Shown: piece after piece, positions 1-9,924 of the stretch
Layout: each line of letters starts with the position of its first letter
How positions within the stretch are numbered: position 1 is the first letter of the stretch
Assembly (NCBI GenBank): GCA_902763185.1
Contig: CACWQT010000012.1
Location: forward strand, 1 to 48,189
Source: an uncultured Rhodospirillales bacterium
Lineage (GTDB): Bacteria; Pseudomonadota; Alphaproteobacteria; RF32; CAG-239
Reading direction: 5' to 3'
Length of the DNA stretch: 48,189 nt
Made by a program: the position numbers and the translations under genes
Notes under the pieces: generated by a model
Databases searched by the model: none
Told to the model about the DNA's origin: nothing
Seen by the model: only the letters and a program-made list of their open reading frames with translations

Positions 1-3000
1 TAATTTTGTTAAACCGCTAATGTTGACGTTATCATTGAGGTTTGAAACGCCATTTACGGTTAAACCTCCGGCTGTAACTGTTCCGGCAAAGTCTGCATTA
101 CCGTTTAAGCCGTTGAGCTTTATCATTTGCGTGGTCGTCGGATCATCCGTGCCGACAACTTTGTTCATAGTAATAGCAGTACCGTCTAAGGCAGTCGTAT
201 ATTTTGTGGCTTCATCACCCTCTCCGGTTGTTGCGCTTTCAAATGTTTTGATACCCTTAATGGTTTCATCACCTGTCTTATGAACAAGCGTTTCATCAAG
301 CAAGCGAACGGCTCTGCCTTTTACGAAACGATAGTCATTATCATAATTACCTTCATCATCTTGATGGAAGATACCATGTTCGGAATCATCAGCTTCTGTT
401 ACGGATTCATCATTAGAGCTATATGTAATTGTGCCGACTAACGGGTCAAACTTTTTAATTCTTTCATGATGAAGCGGGTCAAGAATATAACCGTCTTCTA
501 TCGTAACTCCCTGGGCTATTGCCTCAGGTGTCAGATTACCATAATCATCCACATATCTTAATTTTGCTTCTTCATCCGTATTTTTCAGATATACATAATC
601 GCCGTTTTTATCTTTTTCATATAAACCGTGGTAAGTAGCAACCGTACCTTCAACTAAGGTGTTTAAGGCGTCAGCTAAGTCTGAAATAACCGCAAATCTG
701 TCATGAACAACCAATTCACCGGTTTCATCTCTGTATTCAACTTTACTGTGCAAGTTATCGGCACCGGTAATGTTTTCCAAGATATTCGGAGAAACGGCTA
801 CATGGTGATTAAATTGATTGGTGATTTGAACAGCTATGGCATCTTTTCTGGAAGCGCTGAGCAAATTGATAGAATCAATAACCATCATTTTATCATCATT
901 ATCACCAAACTTATTACGGCGGAGAGGATCTTGTGTCATAAACGTATCAGAACCGATACCGAGAGCAAGACCATCTTTATTAATATTATCCGAGTTTCCA
1001 AAGTCCACATCAACTCTTAATTTTACGTCACCCATTAAATACAGATTTTCCATTGTATTATCTTCAAGGTGATTATTTATCGTATCAATAATAGCGGTTT
1101 CAACAGTTGAATACTGTGTACCATCTACGGTTAAACCCGCGATATCACTGTCAGCCGGTGTATATACATATGTTCTGCTATTAATATCAAAACTTTCAGT
1201 GCCGGTGACTTTAGTTAAATCATATTCTTGCTTACCCAAAGTTTCAAGTGTCCAATACTTTGTATAGCTATCGTTTGCAAATACTGCTTTTGCTCTACCC
1301 TCATGAACATCATCTACGGATACTTCTTTTATGATAGCACCGCCTTTGATTAAATCGGCGATCGGGGCTGCTCCCGGCTCAGCATCAGGCTCGTAATAAT
1401 AAGTCGTTCCGCCTACTTGAACAGCAACTTTACCTTCACCACTTGTGGTGCTTAACTCATAAGTTGATGAAATGGTATTGAGATACTCTTTTACAGCAGC
1501 ATCATTTTCAGCACTACCGATTGACCATGTGTCAGTACCGTATTTAAACACATAATCACCGGCAGAACCTGTTGCTAAAGTACTGTTAGCAATAATGTCA
1601 GACATAACGCTATCTGATATTACAGAGTCAAATTTATAATCGACACCGCTAATATTGATATCACTGTTCATATTTGTAATATCAGTCATGTCATAAGTTG
1701 TATTCGGATGATTTTCCAAATATGCTTCCAAGGCATCTCTTATACTTTCAGATGAGTTACTCGGGTCAAATGTCCAATAATTATAGTAGCCGCCCTCATC
1801 ATCATAAGCTCTGAATAAATACTTTGCTTGTGTAATCTCAACCAAACCAACGTTATTAACATAACCGTAAGTGGTAGTTCCGTCTTCCTGAAGTTGAGAG
1901 CCGAATTTAATGTGTGCACTGTTATGCCATTCTACGTTATTATTTTCAATCGCATTATTAAAGATGTATGTTCCTCCGGTAACGCCGGGATTAGTATTAA
2001 TGCCGATAGTATTAGCATTTCTATCCAAATTCTCAACATCAACGCTTGCCCAGTTACTAACATCCAAATTACCGCGAATTGTACCGCCAAAGCTGATTTG
2101 TCTGCCCTCTGCGGCATTTATATTAATTCTACCAGCATCATTATAAATATCACTATAGCCTTCAGAATCAGTATTGTTATAAAAGGCAATATTGTTATAT
2201 TCCGCCTCGATATTTGTAAGTCCGCCTTCGTTATAAATAGCGCCGCCGCCATTATAAGCAGAGTTTCCGGTAAAGCTGCTCTTTAAGGATTTGATTGTAC
2301 CATATTGGTTATAAATCGCACCACCTTTATCTGCACTATTGCTGATAAATTCACCTGAAAGATTTTCAATTACAGAGCCATTTTCAAGCGTTGGGGTTGT
2401 ATTCGTGTTGGCAAGCATAATCGCGCCACCGTAATTAATGGCTTGGTTTTCCTTAAAAATACCGGCTGTAAGACCTTTGATTCTCGCCCCTTTATCCAAA
2501 TAAATCGCACCACCGGAACCAGCTACGGCAACATTACTTCCCTCAGGGACTAATGCCGCATTTTTAATAAAGTCACCGCTGACAATAGATATAGCATTGC
2601 TTTCATCAACATCTTCTGTGGTAGGATCATCTACTTTGCCGTCACCTAAATAATAGATAGCACCACCTTGGCCTGCTTCAGCACGGTTTTCTTCAAAGTT
2701 AGCAAAAATAGAGCCGATTTTACCATATTCACCGCTATAAATCGCACCACCGCTTTTCTGTGCAACGTTAGCCTTAAAAGTAGAGCTGATAATTTCACCA
2801 ATTATACTTTCTCTCTGGTTTGATGCGGACTCTTTCATTGCATTATTATAAATCGCACCACCGTATTGAACAGCCGTATTTTCAAAGAACGTACCACTGA
2901 TTGAGCCGATTGTACCTTTAGAATCATAGGATGATTGAGCCATATTATAAATCGCACCACCATGAATACCTGCATAGTTACCGGTAAAGTCAGCATAAAT

Positions 3001-6000
3001 TTCATCTATTAAATGTCTGTTATTAATAGCACCGCCGTATTTAAGCAAAGAATAGTTATTAATAAAGCTACCTTGAATTGTACCGATATGTGCCACGTAT
3101 GAACCATCTTTTCTAACGTTACGAATAGCGCCACCACCATCATAGCTATTACTATCAGCAGTCGTATCAAAGTTACCCAAAAAGTCAGCATTAATTATAC
3201 CAATGTAACCATTGTTATCAATAGCCGCACCGCCGGCAGTATCCTCATTATTAATAAAGTCACCGACAAGATGATAAATATTACCTTTGTTTTGAACAAC
3301 ACCACCATACGCACCGACATTAGCTTCAAAGCTACCGGTTAAATTATTTATATCGGCAAAATGCGGAATAAAAATTGCACCGGCAGAATCTGATTGCCCT
3401 GCTGTAGAGTTGTCCTTAAAGTCCGCAATAATATGGTCAACAACATTATGAGTCGTACTATTACCATTTTTAACATTGATAGCTGCACCACCGCTTGGAA
3501 CATGTATATCATGGAATGCAATTTCATCAATACTTTCCGTTACATTGCTCATTGTTTCCGTGGCAACCGTATAGCCCTTCGGGACAACGTGGATTACTTT
3601 ATAGTATTTGGTACGCCCGTCCGGCAAAACTTCTTTATAATTGTAGTCGTTTTCATTGCCTTCCACAATTTTTGTACCGGAGTGCTTGGTCGTATCCAAT
3701 GTCCAATACTTTGTACCATTAGTAAACAAATATTGAGCACCGTCGCTAACATCATCGGCAGAAACCTCCTCTAAAGTGGCATATCCGTTTTCAATTAAAC
3801 CGACAATTTTATCACCCTCATTCGGCGTATATTTATATTCTTTATTAACATAGGTTGAGCCGACTTTTTCAACAATCCTAATCGTTTTTGTACCGCTGTC
3901 AGAAAGGGTATAATGATGCCCTACATTATCATCTAAATAAGTTTGGGATTCTTTACCGGCTTGGTCAATTCTAATCGCCTTAATACCCGGAACCTGCTCT
4001 GCAAATTGGTCATAGATATATTCTTTTTGTGCCACATCCAAATCATAAATAGCATTATCAAGATTTTGTAAATTTGCGGCAATAGAAGTATTTGCAACAT
4101 CACTTGCATCGTATGCTTTAATATAATGTCCGTCATCTTCAACTTTACCGATTGCACTATCAAGCTTTTGCATATTAGCACCGATAGAAGTTGCCGCGTG
4201 TTCATCTTGATTATATGCAACAATATAATTACCGTTAGTCCACTCACCGATAACCTTCGTTAAATCGCCGATAGACCCTGCGCTCAAGGTTAATTTACCG
4301 GTATTGGCATCAAAAGTCTTTTGTTTAAACACATTGTCCGTACCGGTAATTTGCAAATTAGCAACATCAACACTGTAATACTCAGGCAAAACAAATTCAA
4401 TCTGGTCTGCTTCTTTATCACTTGTTACGTTAATAGCATTAACAATAAATTTTCCGATACCACTGACATTGGCTGATTGTATTGTATCCAGACTACTATC
4501 TTGGAAGTTTGCATCAATGGCCATGGCAATCGGTGATGAGCCTAAGTTTAAATTGGTTACGTTAATAGCGTCAATAACACCATTTTGCATATTAAATGAT
4601 GATGACTCACCTGTAATAACCAAACTGTCAATTTCCGAAGCCAAACTACCGTATGTTTCGATATTCTCTGTGGGATTGGAGGTTTTTTTCTGTGTTGTCC
4701 GGCCTAATGTCAAAGAATTAACGTTGGTTAATGTGATATCTTTGGCATTAACGGAGTTGTAAAAGACATAATCACCGCCTTCAGCCGTTAAGACATAATC
4801 ACCAACGGAAGCGCCCGTGCTGTCGGTACCGGCAATAGAACCTTTAAAGGTCATTATTCTGCCGCTTTGTGCGCTTAAGTTAATTGTACCGCCTTTGGTA
4901 TAAATATCACTATAACCGGTTGCATCCGTGTTATCCGTATTGTTTGAAAACGTGATATCTTGATCGACAGCTGCAATGTTGACCGTACCTTCTTCGTTAT
5001 AAATTGCACCACCTTTACCGGCAGTCGCTTTATTACCGGAAACATTACCTTTTAAGGTAACCGTACCGCTGTTCCAAATCGCACCGCCGTCACCGGTTGT
5101 TGCAGTATTATCGGTAATACTACCGCTAATCGCGCCGATTGTGCCGGTACCACCATTATAAATCGCACCACCGGAGGTAGCAGCTGTATTTTCGCTGACA
5201 TCACCGGTAATGGTACCGATTGTGCCGGTACCGCTGTTATAAATAGCACCGCCTGATGTACCGGCTTCGTTTTTACTGAAAGCAATCGTCTTACCGCTAT
5301 CAACCACGCCGACTAAATTGCCGATTGTGCCGCTGTTCCAAATCGCACCACCGTCACCGCTTGTTGCCTTATTTTCAACAAATTTGCCGGTAACAGTTTG
5401 CGTATCAGCAAACCTATTGGTATTATAAACCGCACCACCCGAGTTACTTGCCGTATTTTTGGTAAAATCAGAAACCATACCGGCATTAGTCACAAAGCTG
5501 TAACCGGCGTTATAAACCGCACCGCCGTACGCCGCACTGTTTTGTTCAAAATTACCTACGATTTTGGTTACTCGACCATGGCTGGTATCTGAAGCAGAAC
5601 CACCTGTATTATAAATCGCACCGCCTTTACCGCCCGCCGTATTATTTTTAAAGTCACCGTTAAGAGCACCTACCGCCCCGTTTGTTTGCATATTTCCGCT
5701 ATTCCAAATTGCACCACCGTCGCCGCTCGTTGCAGTATTTCCTTCAAAATCACCTTCCATAGCCGCAATACCACCGGTATTATAAAGTGCGCCACCGGAA
5801 TTTGATGCCGTATTATTTTCAAAATCACCTCTTATAATAGTTGCATTATTGCCATTACCGCTGTTCCAAACCGCACCGCCGCTATCACCTGCGCTATTAT
5901 TCTTAAAGTCAGCATTTACACCACCACTGCTACCGAACTTGCCGCTTGTATTATAAATTGCACCACCTAATGTACCAGCCGTATTACCGATAAATTCACC

Positions 6001-7302
6001 ATTTATAGTATAAATATTACCCGCGGTACTCTTAACATTTGCATCATAAATTGCGCCACCACTTTGTGTTGCTCTATTACCAACAAATGTACCGTTTAAG
6101 GTTGTAATAGTTGGATCGCTTTCTCCGCCAATACCAATCGCGCCACCGGATTGTGCGGTATTATCAGTAAAATCTGCATTAACCTCAGATACCGAACCTT
6201 TCCATACTGCCAAAGCACCGCCTCGTCTGTTATCAGCGCTATTGCCGACAAAACTACCGATAATTTTCCCAACGACATGCCCTTCAGATACGTTAATTGC
6301 ACCACCGTCTTTACCACCAATTGCAGCATTGTTAATAAAGTTACCCATAATTAAATCAGTGCTACCTGTACGAAGATTAATTGCACCGCCACTGGCATCA
6401 TTCGTTGTCGCTGTATTTCCGTAAAAATCACCGACAATACTGATACCCTGCCCGGTACGTCCGACAGCACCTGCACGACTGTCAGCGGTGTTTTCATAAA
6501 AATCACCGGTAACATGACCAAGTGCACCTTCATTATAAACAGCACCGGCAACCGTCTGTTTGTGACTGGTATTTGAGTTTCCGCTGAAAGCACCGGTAAT
6601 ATAATCAACCGTCGTTCCACTATTAACCGTCAATGCACCGCCTTGTTTTTCGGCACCACTTGTCTGTCCGGTATAAGCCGTATTGCTGACATTTTGGGTT
6701 AAATTCGTATTCTGTGCACCCGTCGCATATCCGCTCGGCACCGTATATGTTACTTTATAATATTTTTTAGTTCCGTCTGCTTTTGTTTGCTCAACATTAT
6801 GATCCTCAAGTGTTCCGTCCTCAATTTGAATGCCGGATTGCGCAAATTTAGCACCATCATTGGAAGTATCATAAGAATAATAAGTATATGTTGAATCGCC
6901 GTTATCCTTTTTGAAAACATAGTTTGCCGGCTCCGTTGTGCTTGAAGTAAGCGCAGCACTTGCCGTATTAGCTAAGTTAACAAGTTTTGCATTTAAGTCG
7001 TCAGTCGATTCATGCGGAGTGTAATAGTATCTCACACCGCCAATCATAATACTGTTGGTATTTGAGCCTTTGGTTGTTGAAAGGTCATAATGGTCATGTG
7101 TTGCGGTATTTAAGTAATCTAACGATTCCGTGCGTATTTTGTTAAGCGTTGAAACCAGAGCTGCAACATCTGCTGAGGCATTTGTCGGGGTAAACACAGA
7201 GCCGAAACCCATTACACCGAGGTTTATTAAAAAGCATTTTTTCAGCACACTCGTATATCGTCTTGATAAAGAACCTATTCTTGTACGCGTCATCTTCAGC
7301 AT
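1..7302 (-). CDS. Giant secreted beta-helix surface protein / adhesin (5' part, runs off the left edge)
   Basis: I checked this frame over about the first 1980 and the last several hundred bases plus many lines between, and it stayed open, giving at least 2434 residues. The product starts MLKMTRTRIGSLSRRY and has a long basic-then-hydrophobic export signal (FLINLGVMGFGSVF, cleavage near NASA-D). Residues about 195-770 and 1255-1735 are arrays of roughly 20-25 residue repeats of the form GGAIYN..G.I..I.G.F..N.A, the GGA(I/L/V) plus FxxN pattern of chlamydial Pmp-type autotransporters. The arrays are separated by Thr/Asp-rich segments. The visible C-terminal part holds a phage-fibre-like KTGDETIKGIKTFES stretch followed by TVTAGGLTVNG. 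The expected role is adhesion or surface display. The translocator domain is not visible, so type Va, type Vc or another anchor cannot be decided. ATG 7302 or 7293 could be the start. Confidence 0.85.
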   Translation of the reverse strand, partial: MLKMTRTRIGSLSRRYTSVLKKCFLINLGVMGFGSVFTPTNASADVAALVSTLNKIRTESLDYLNTATHDHYDLSTTKGSNTNSIMIGGVRYYYTPHESTDDLNAKLVNLANTASAALTSSTTEPANYVFKKDNGDSTYTYYSYDTSNDGAKFAQSGIQIEDGTLEDHNVEQTKADGTKKYYKVTYTVPSGYATGAQNTNLTQNVSNTAYTGQTSGAEKQGGALTVNSGTTVDYITGAFSGNSNTSHKQTVAGAVYNEGALGHVTGDFYENTADSRAGAVGRTGQGISIVGDFYGNTATTNDASGGAINLRTGSTDLIMGNFINNAAIGGKDGGAINVSEGHVVGKIIGSFVGNSADNRRGGALAVWKGSVSEVNADFTDNTAQSGGAIGIGGESDPTITTLNGTFVGNRATQSGGAIYDANVKSTAGNIYTINGEFIGNTAGTLGGAIYNTSGKFGSSGGVNADFKNNSAGDSGGAVWNSGNGNNATIIRGDFENNTASNSGGALYNTGGIAAMEGDFEGNTATSGDGGAIWNSGNMQTNGAVGALNGDFKNNTAGGKGGAIYNTGGSASDTSHGRVTKIVGNFEQNSAAYGGAVYNAGYSFVTNAGMVSDFTKNTASNSGGAVYNTNRFADTQTVTGKFVENKATSGDGGAIWNSGTIGNLVGVVDSGKTIAFSKNEAGTSGGAIYNSGTGTIGTITGDVSENTAATSGGAIYNGGTGTIGAISGSITDNTATTGDGGAIWNSGTVTLKGNVSGNKATAGKGGAIYNEEGTVNIAAVDQDITFSNNTDNTDATGYSDIYTKGGTINLSAQSGRIMTFKGSIAGTDSTGASVGDYVLTAEGGDYVFYNSVNAKDITLTNVNSLTLGRTTQKKTSNPTENIETYGSLASEIDSLVITGESSSFNMQNGVIDAINVTNLNLGSSPIAMAIDANFQDSSLDTIQSANVSGIGKFIVNAINVTSDKEADQIEFVLPEYYSVDVANLQITGTDNVFKQKTFDANTGKLTLSAGSIGDLTKVIGEWTNGNYIVAYNQDEHAATSIGANMQKLDSAIGKVEDDGHYIKAYDASDVANTSIAANLQNLDNAIYDLDVAQKEYIYDQFAEQVPGIKAIRIDQAGKESQTYLDDNVGHHYTLSDSGTKTIRIVEKVGSTYVNKEYKYTPNEGDKIVGLIENGYATLEEVSADDVSDGAQYLFTNGTKYWTLDTTKHSGTKIVEGNENDYNYKEVLPDGRTKYYKVIHVVPKGYTVATETMSNVTESIDEIAFHDIHVPSGGAAINVKNGNSTTHNVVDHIIADFKDNSTAGQSDSAGAIFIPHFADINNLTGSFEANVGAYGGVVQNKGNIYHLVGDFINNEDTAGGAAIDNNGYIGIINADFLGNFDTTADSNSYDGGGAIRNVRKDGSYVAHIGTIQGSFINNYSLLKYGGAINNRHLIDEIYADFTGNYAGIHGGAIYNMAQSSYDSKGTIGSISGTFFENTAVQYGGAIYNNAMKESASNQRESIIGEIISSTFKANVAQKSGGAIYSGEYGKIGSIFANFEENRAEAGQGGAIYYLGDGKVDDPTTEDVDESNAISIVSGDFIKNAALVPEGSNVAVAGSGGAIYLDKGARIKGLTAGIFKENQAINYGGAIMLANTNTTPTLENGSVIENLSGEFISNSADKGGAIYNQYGTIKSLKSSFTGNSAYNGGGAIYNEGGLTNIEAEYNNIAFYNNTDSEGYSDIYNDAGRININAAEGRQISFGGTIRGNLDVSNWASVDVENLDRNANTIGINTNPGVTGGTYIFNNAIENNNVEWHNSAHIKFGSQLQEDGTTTYGYVNNVGLVEITQAKYLFRAYDDEGGYYNYWTFDPSNSSESIRDALEAYLENHPNTTYDMTDITNMNSDINISGVDYKFDSVISDSVMSDIIANSTLATGSAGDYVFKYGTDTWSIGSAENDAAVKEYLNTISSTYELSTTSGEGKVAVQVGGTTYYYEPDAEPGAAPIADLIKGGAIIKEVSVDDVHEGRAKAVFANDSYTKYWTLETLGKQEYDLTKVTGTESFDINSRTYVYTPADSDIAGLTVDGTQYSTVETAIIDTINNHLEDNTMENLYLMGDVKLRVDVDFGNSDNINKDGLALGIGSDTFMTQDPLRRNKFGDNDDKMMVIDSINLLSASRKDAIAVQITNQFNHHVAVSPNILENITGADNLHSKVEYRDETGELVVHDRFAVISDLADALNTLVEGTVATYHGLYEKDKNGDYVYLKNTDEEAKLRYVDDYGNLTPEAIAQGVTIEDGYILDPLHHERIKKFDPLVGTITYSSNDESVTEADDSEHGIFHQDDEGNYDNDYRFVKGRAVRLLDETLVHKTGDETIKGIKTFESATTGEGDEATKYTTALDGTAITMNKVVGTDDPTTTQMIKLNGLNGNADFAGTVTAGGLTVNGVSNLNDNVNISGLTKL

Positions 7303-7440
7303 TTTAAGCTCTTGTTAGCTCCCTTTAACAATTGAGTTATATTTTCATAGAATCTCGTTTAGTAGAGTAGCAGTTTTTTTGTTAAAAAATGATTAATATA
7401 AAGATTTATCCCCCAAAAAAATTTTATTTAAGCTGTCTTG

Positions 7441-8379
7441 TTAAAAATATGTGCAGATCCCAAACAGCAGAGAAAAGCCGATTAACATCATAATCGGGGT
7501 ATCCATGGAGTGAGGGGCAAACGCTTCTGATAAAGTCATCACCGGCGGAAACAGTATGACTGCTGTCCAAAATTCTTGCGGATTTTCAAATTCTCCTCTG
7601 TATAAAATCAAAAACAAGAGGGCAAAGAAATAAACACAAGCACTACCAGCATAAGACCTAACATATCTGTTTTTTAAGTTCCATGAGGGAACGACATATT
7701 TTTTCTTGCCTAAATATGTGCCGACAGGCTCTGCCAAGCCGTCACCTATGGCAACGGTAAAGACAACAACAGACGCTAATAACGGCAAATTCAACTGTGT
7801 TTCAAAGACCTGCTTAAATATCGTAATAAGCAAAAGCCCCGGCAACATATTTCCCAAAACAATCCATTTTAGTGTGTTTGGTCTGTCTTCCACCCTATCA
7901 AGCGAATTGAACTGCAGCATAAAAAACGTTGAGGCTTCTCGCATCGGCTTAATCAATACCAAAAACATCAGAAGCACAAACAATGATTCCCATAAGTGCG
8001 GAAGAATTCCTAAGGGCTCGGTCGGTGGGCTCAACAACGGCACAAGATATGCGGCAAAATGTTGTATTTTTCTGGTATAATTTACTTTGAACCAGCCGTT
8101 TTTAGAGGTGGTAATATAGCCTTTATCATCCGTATGACAATAATACCGGCACAACATCCCGCCCAAAAGCGCTAAAACCATCATCACGGAAAGCTTGAAC
8201 ACGGATTTCATAAAAAACGCTTTGGCATCAAAAAGATGGGGATCGTAAATGAGCGTCCAACCGAGTAGAAATGCAAACAAAACCAGCCATAAAATCAAAA
8301 ATTTTAAATCAAATGTCTTGGTCCATTTTTCATCATAATTTCCGGCAGCATCTCCCGGCATTAATATATTATCTGGCAT
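7441..8379 (-). CDS. Dolichol/phytol kinase-like membrane protein
   Basis: A polytopic membrane protein of 312 residues. It carries the signature of the CTP-dependent polyprenol/phytol kinase family (SEC59/VTE5 type, related to phosphatidate cytidylyltransferases): an early RKIQHF motif after the first membrane segments, then AIGDGLAEPVGTYLGKKK, and near the end SEAFAPHSMDTPIMM, which matches the family's E-x-x-x-P-x-x-x-D-N region. The likely reaction is phosphorylation of a prenol lipid in the inner membrane; the substrate cannot be read from sequence. I chose ATG 8379 over 8406 because AAAGGA lies 7 nt upstream of it, whereas 8406 has no ribosome binding site and would sit almost on the predicted transcription start. 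The gene is divergent from the cupin operon and stands alone. Confidence 0.75.
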   Translation of the reverse strand: MPDNILMPGDAAGNYDEKWTKTFDLKFLILWLVLFAFLLGWTLIYDPHLFDAKAFFMKSVFKLSVMMVLALLGGMLCRYYCHTDDKGYITTSKNGWFKVNYTRKIQHFAAYLVPLLSPPTEPLGILPHLWESLFVLLMFLVLIKPMREASTFFMLQFNSLDRVEDRPNTLKWIVLGNMLPGLLLITIFKQVFETQLNLPLLASVVVFTVAIGDGLAEPVGTYLGKKKYVVPSWNLKNRYVRSYAGSACVYFFALLFLILYRGEFENPQEFWTAVILFPPVMTLSEAFAPHSMDTPIMMLIGFSLLFGICTYF

Positions 8380-8415
8380 AAAAAAGTCCTTTACGATAGA
8401 TGTCATTATATGGCT

Positions 8416-8443
8416 ATTTTAAATACAACATCTCAAAAATCAA
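8416..8443 (-). promoter_or_regulatory. Putative promoter of the prenol-kinase-like gene
   Basis: On the minus strand there is TTGATT (8438-8443), a 16 nt spacer, and TAAAAT (8416-8421). The predicted start near 8409 leaves a leader of about 30 nt before ATG 8379. Confidence 0.45.
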
Positions 8444-8542
8444 GCTTTTCGGATATAATTTTAGCAACTTTTTATGTAGCTTAGCTTTTCGCTAAATTTT
8501 CGTTTAACCGGCGGTTGATGCTGTAAAAGATAGAAGTGCCGC

Positions 8543-8571
8543 TTGACAACAGAATTGTTTTTTCATATCAT
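8543..8571 (+). promoter_or_regulatory. Promoter of the cupin-kinase-BASS operon
   Basis: TTGACA (8543-8548), a 17 nt spacer, then TATCAT (8566-8571). It lies 32 nt ahead of the first start codon of a five-gene co-directional run with gaps of 15 nt or less. Confidence 0.65.
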
Positions 8572-8605
8572 GCTCGTTATCAATTAACAATATTAGGAGG
8601 GTATG

Positions 8606-9007
8606 ATGATTAAATATTTGGTGGCTGTGTTTGCGGTTTGTTTCAGCTTTAATGCGGCGGCGGCAACTTCGGAAGTTTTGCAAAAGTCACAGGCTTCATG
8701 GAATAATACCCCGATTAAGCAAATGAATCTGGAAAATCCTGAGATTACTGTTGTCAGAATTCAAATTCCCAAAGGGGAAAAGCTTGCTTGGCATAAGCAC
8801 CCTATCCTAAACGTTGGTTATTTAACCAAGGGTGAATTGACAGTTCGCACCGAAAAAGGTGAAGTTTTAGTGTTAAAAGTCGGTGATCCGATTATTGAGG
8901 TGATTGATACATGGCATTATGGCGAAAGTACCGGCACAGAAGATGCGGAGATCGTGGTCGTTTATGTGGGGAACAAAGGCGATGCCATAACCGAGTTGAA
9001 AGAGTAA
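8606..9007 (+). CDS. Secreted cupin-domain protein
   Basis: A small protein of 133 residues with a typical Sec signal peptide (MIKYLVAVFAVCFSFNAAAA) followed by a single cupin barrel. The barrel shows WHKHPILNVGYLTKGEL, with two of the usual metal-binding histidines, and a later DTWHYGES. The canonical Glu of cupin motif 1 is not obvious, so metal binding may be altered. AGGAGG (8595-8600) is 5 nt from ATG 8606 and only 2 nt from ATG 8603, so I prefer 8606. It is the first gene of an operon with two kinase-fold proteins, a BASS transporter and a hydrolase. A periplasmic binding or isomerase role for a small scavenged compound is inference; cupins are functionally too diverse to name a reaction. 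Confidence 0.8.
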   Translation: MIKYLVAVFAVCFSFNAAAATSEVLQKSQASWNNTPIKQMNLENPEITVVRIQIPKGEKLAWHKHPILNVGYLTKGELTVRTEKGEVLVLKVGDPIIEVIDTWHYGESTGTEDAEIVVVYVGNKGDAITELKE

Positions 9008-9018
9008 TTTTAGGATAA

Positions 9019-9921
9019 ATGAATTTCTTAACGCCCAAAGATGCCGATAATTTTGATTTAATCCGTCAGATTTTAGTGAAAGGTGGTTTTACGGATATTC
9101 ATGGTATTGTTCGGTTGCAAAGCGGCTTGAGGTCTGTCGCTTACTTGGCTGATGAGTATATTGTGCGTTTTCCGAAAGCCGCGATAATTTGGCAAACCAT
9201 GGAACGTGAAAAATCCGTTATAGATATGGTTTATCCTTATTTAATGCCACATTTTGAAGGAAAAATCCATCAAATTGAGCTGTTTGAAGGGGCTTATCCG
9301 TTTTCTATCTCTAAGCGTTTTTATGGTAAAATTTGTGATGGGCGACCGGAAAGCGATTATGCCGTGCTGTATCAAAATATTAAACCTGAGCGACAACTTA
9401 AATTGGCGCAAGACTTGGCGATGTTTTTTAACTTAATGCATCGGATTGATTATACCACGCTGAATATACCGGAGCCTACCGAGGCCATAGATAACTGGGA
9501 TGTGGCTCAAAGAAATGATTTTGATTATGCGCGTGTCAGAGAAACCTTATTACCGCACGGAATTGATTTAGATGACTATCAGCCGACTTTACCGAATAGT
9601 GACAAAGCTCTTTGCCACAATGATTTAAGCGGCTCTAATTTGTTACTCTCATCAGAAAGCAATGATATTCTTGCCGGAATTATTGATTTTGGTAACACGA
9701 TTGTCATGCCGAAGTATCAGGACTTTTTTCCGCTGTATAAAATCAACCGGCAACTCGCCGTTGATACACTGAATGAATATAATAAGCTTACTGCATCTAA
9801 AATTGAACAAAAACAAACAGATTTTATGACTTTATGTTATATCGGGTATGGACTAGCGCAAAATAAGGAGAAGCTGTCACCGTATTTTATGAAGATTCTA
9901 AAACCGTTTTTAGAGGAATGA
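9019..9921 (+). CDS. Aminoglycoside-phosphotransferase-fold kinase (first of a tandem pair)
   Basis: A protein of 300 residues with the protein-kinase-like APH/choline kinase fold (Pfam APH). The Brenner catalytic loop reads CHNDLSGSNLLL (H-x-D-x4-N) and is followed by GIIDFGNT, the DFG-like metal-binding Asp. It should phosphorylate a small hydroxylated or amino compound with ATP in the cytoplasm. Its start is 11 nt after the cupin stop with an AGGA site. It is clearly paralogous to the next gene: both have DFFxLYxxxRxLAVxxxxEYNKL after the active site. The family includes antibiotic kinases, but genes like this in a metabolic operon are more often sugar, choline or amino-alcohol kinases. 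Resistance should not be assumed. Confidence 0.8.
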   Translation: MNFLTPKDADNFDLIRQILVKGGFTDIHGIVRLQSGLRSVAYLADEYIVRFPKAAIIWQTMEREKSVIDMVYPYLMPHFEGKIHQIELFEGAYPFSISKRFYGKICDGRPESDYAVLYQNIKPERQLKLAQDLAMFFNLMHRIDYTTLNIPEPTEAIDNWDVAQRNDFDYARVRETLLPHGIDLDDYQPTLPNSDKALCHNDLSGSNLLLSSESNDILAGIIDFGNTIVMPKYQDFFPLYKINRQLAVDTLNEYNKLTASKIEQKQTDFMTLCYIGYGLAQNKEKLSPYFMKILKPFLEE

Positions 9922-9924
9922 GAG

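Noticed and set aside
20..3774. Plus-strand ORFs of 60-150 codons across the first 7 kb
   Set aside because: They are antisense shadows of the repeat-rich minus-strand gene, with no ribosome binding sites and no plausible protein sequence.
2100..6700. Repeated 'ataaatcgcaccacc'-type DNA as a CRISPR array
   Set aside because: The repeats are imperfect, unevenly spaced and in frame; they encode the GGAIYN protein motif.
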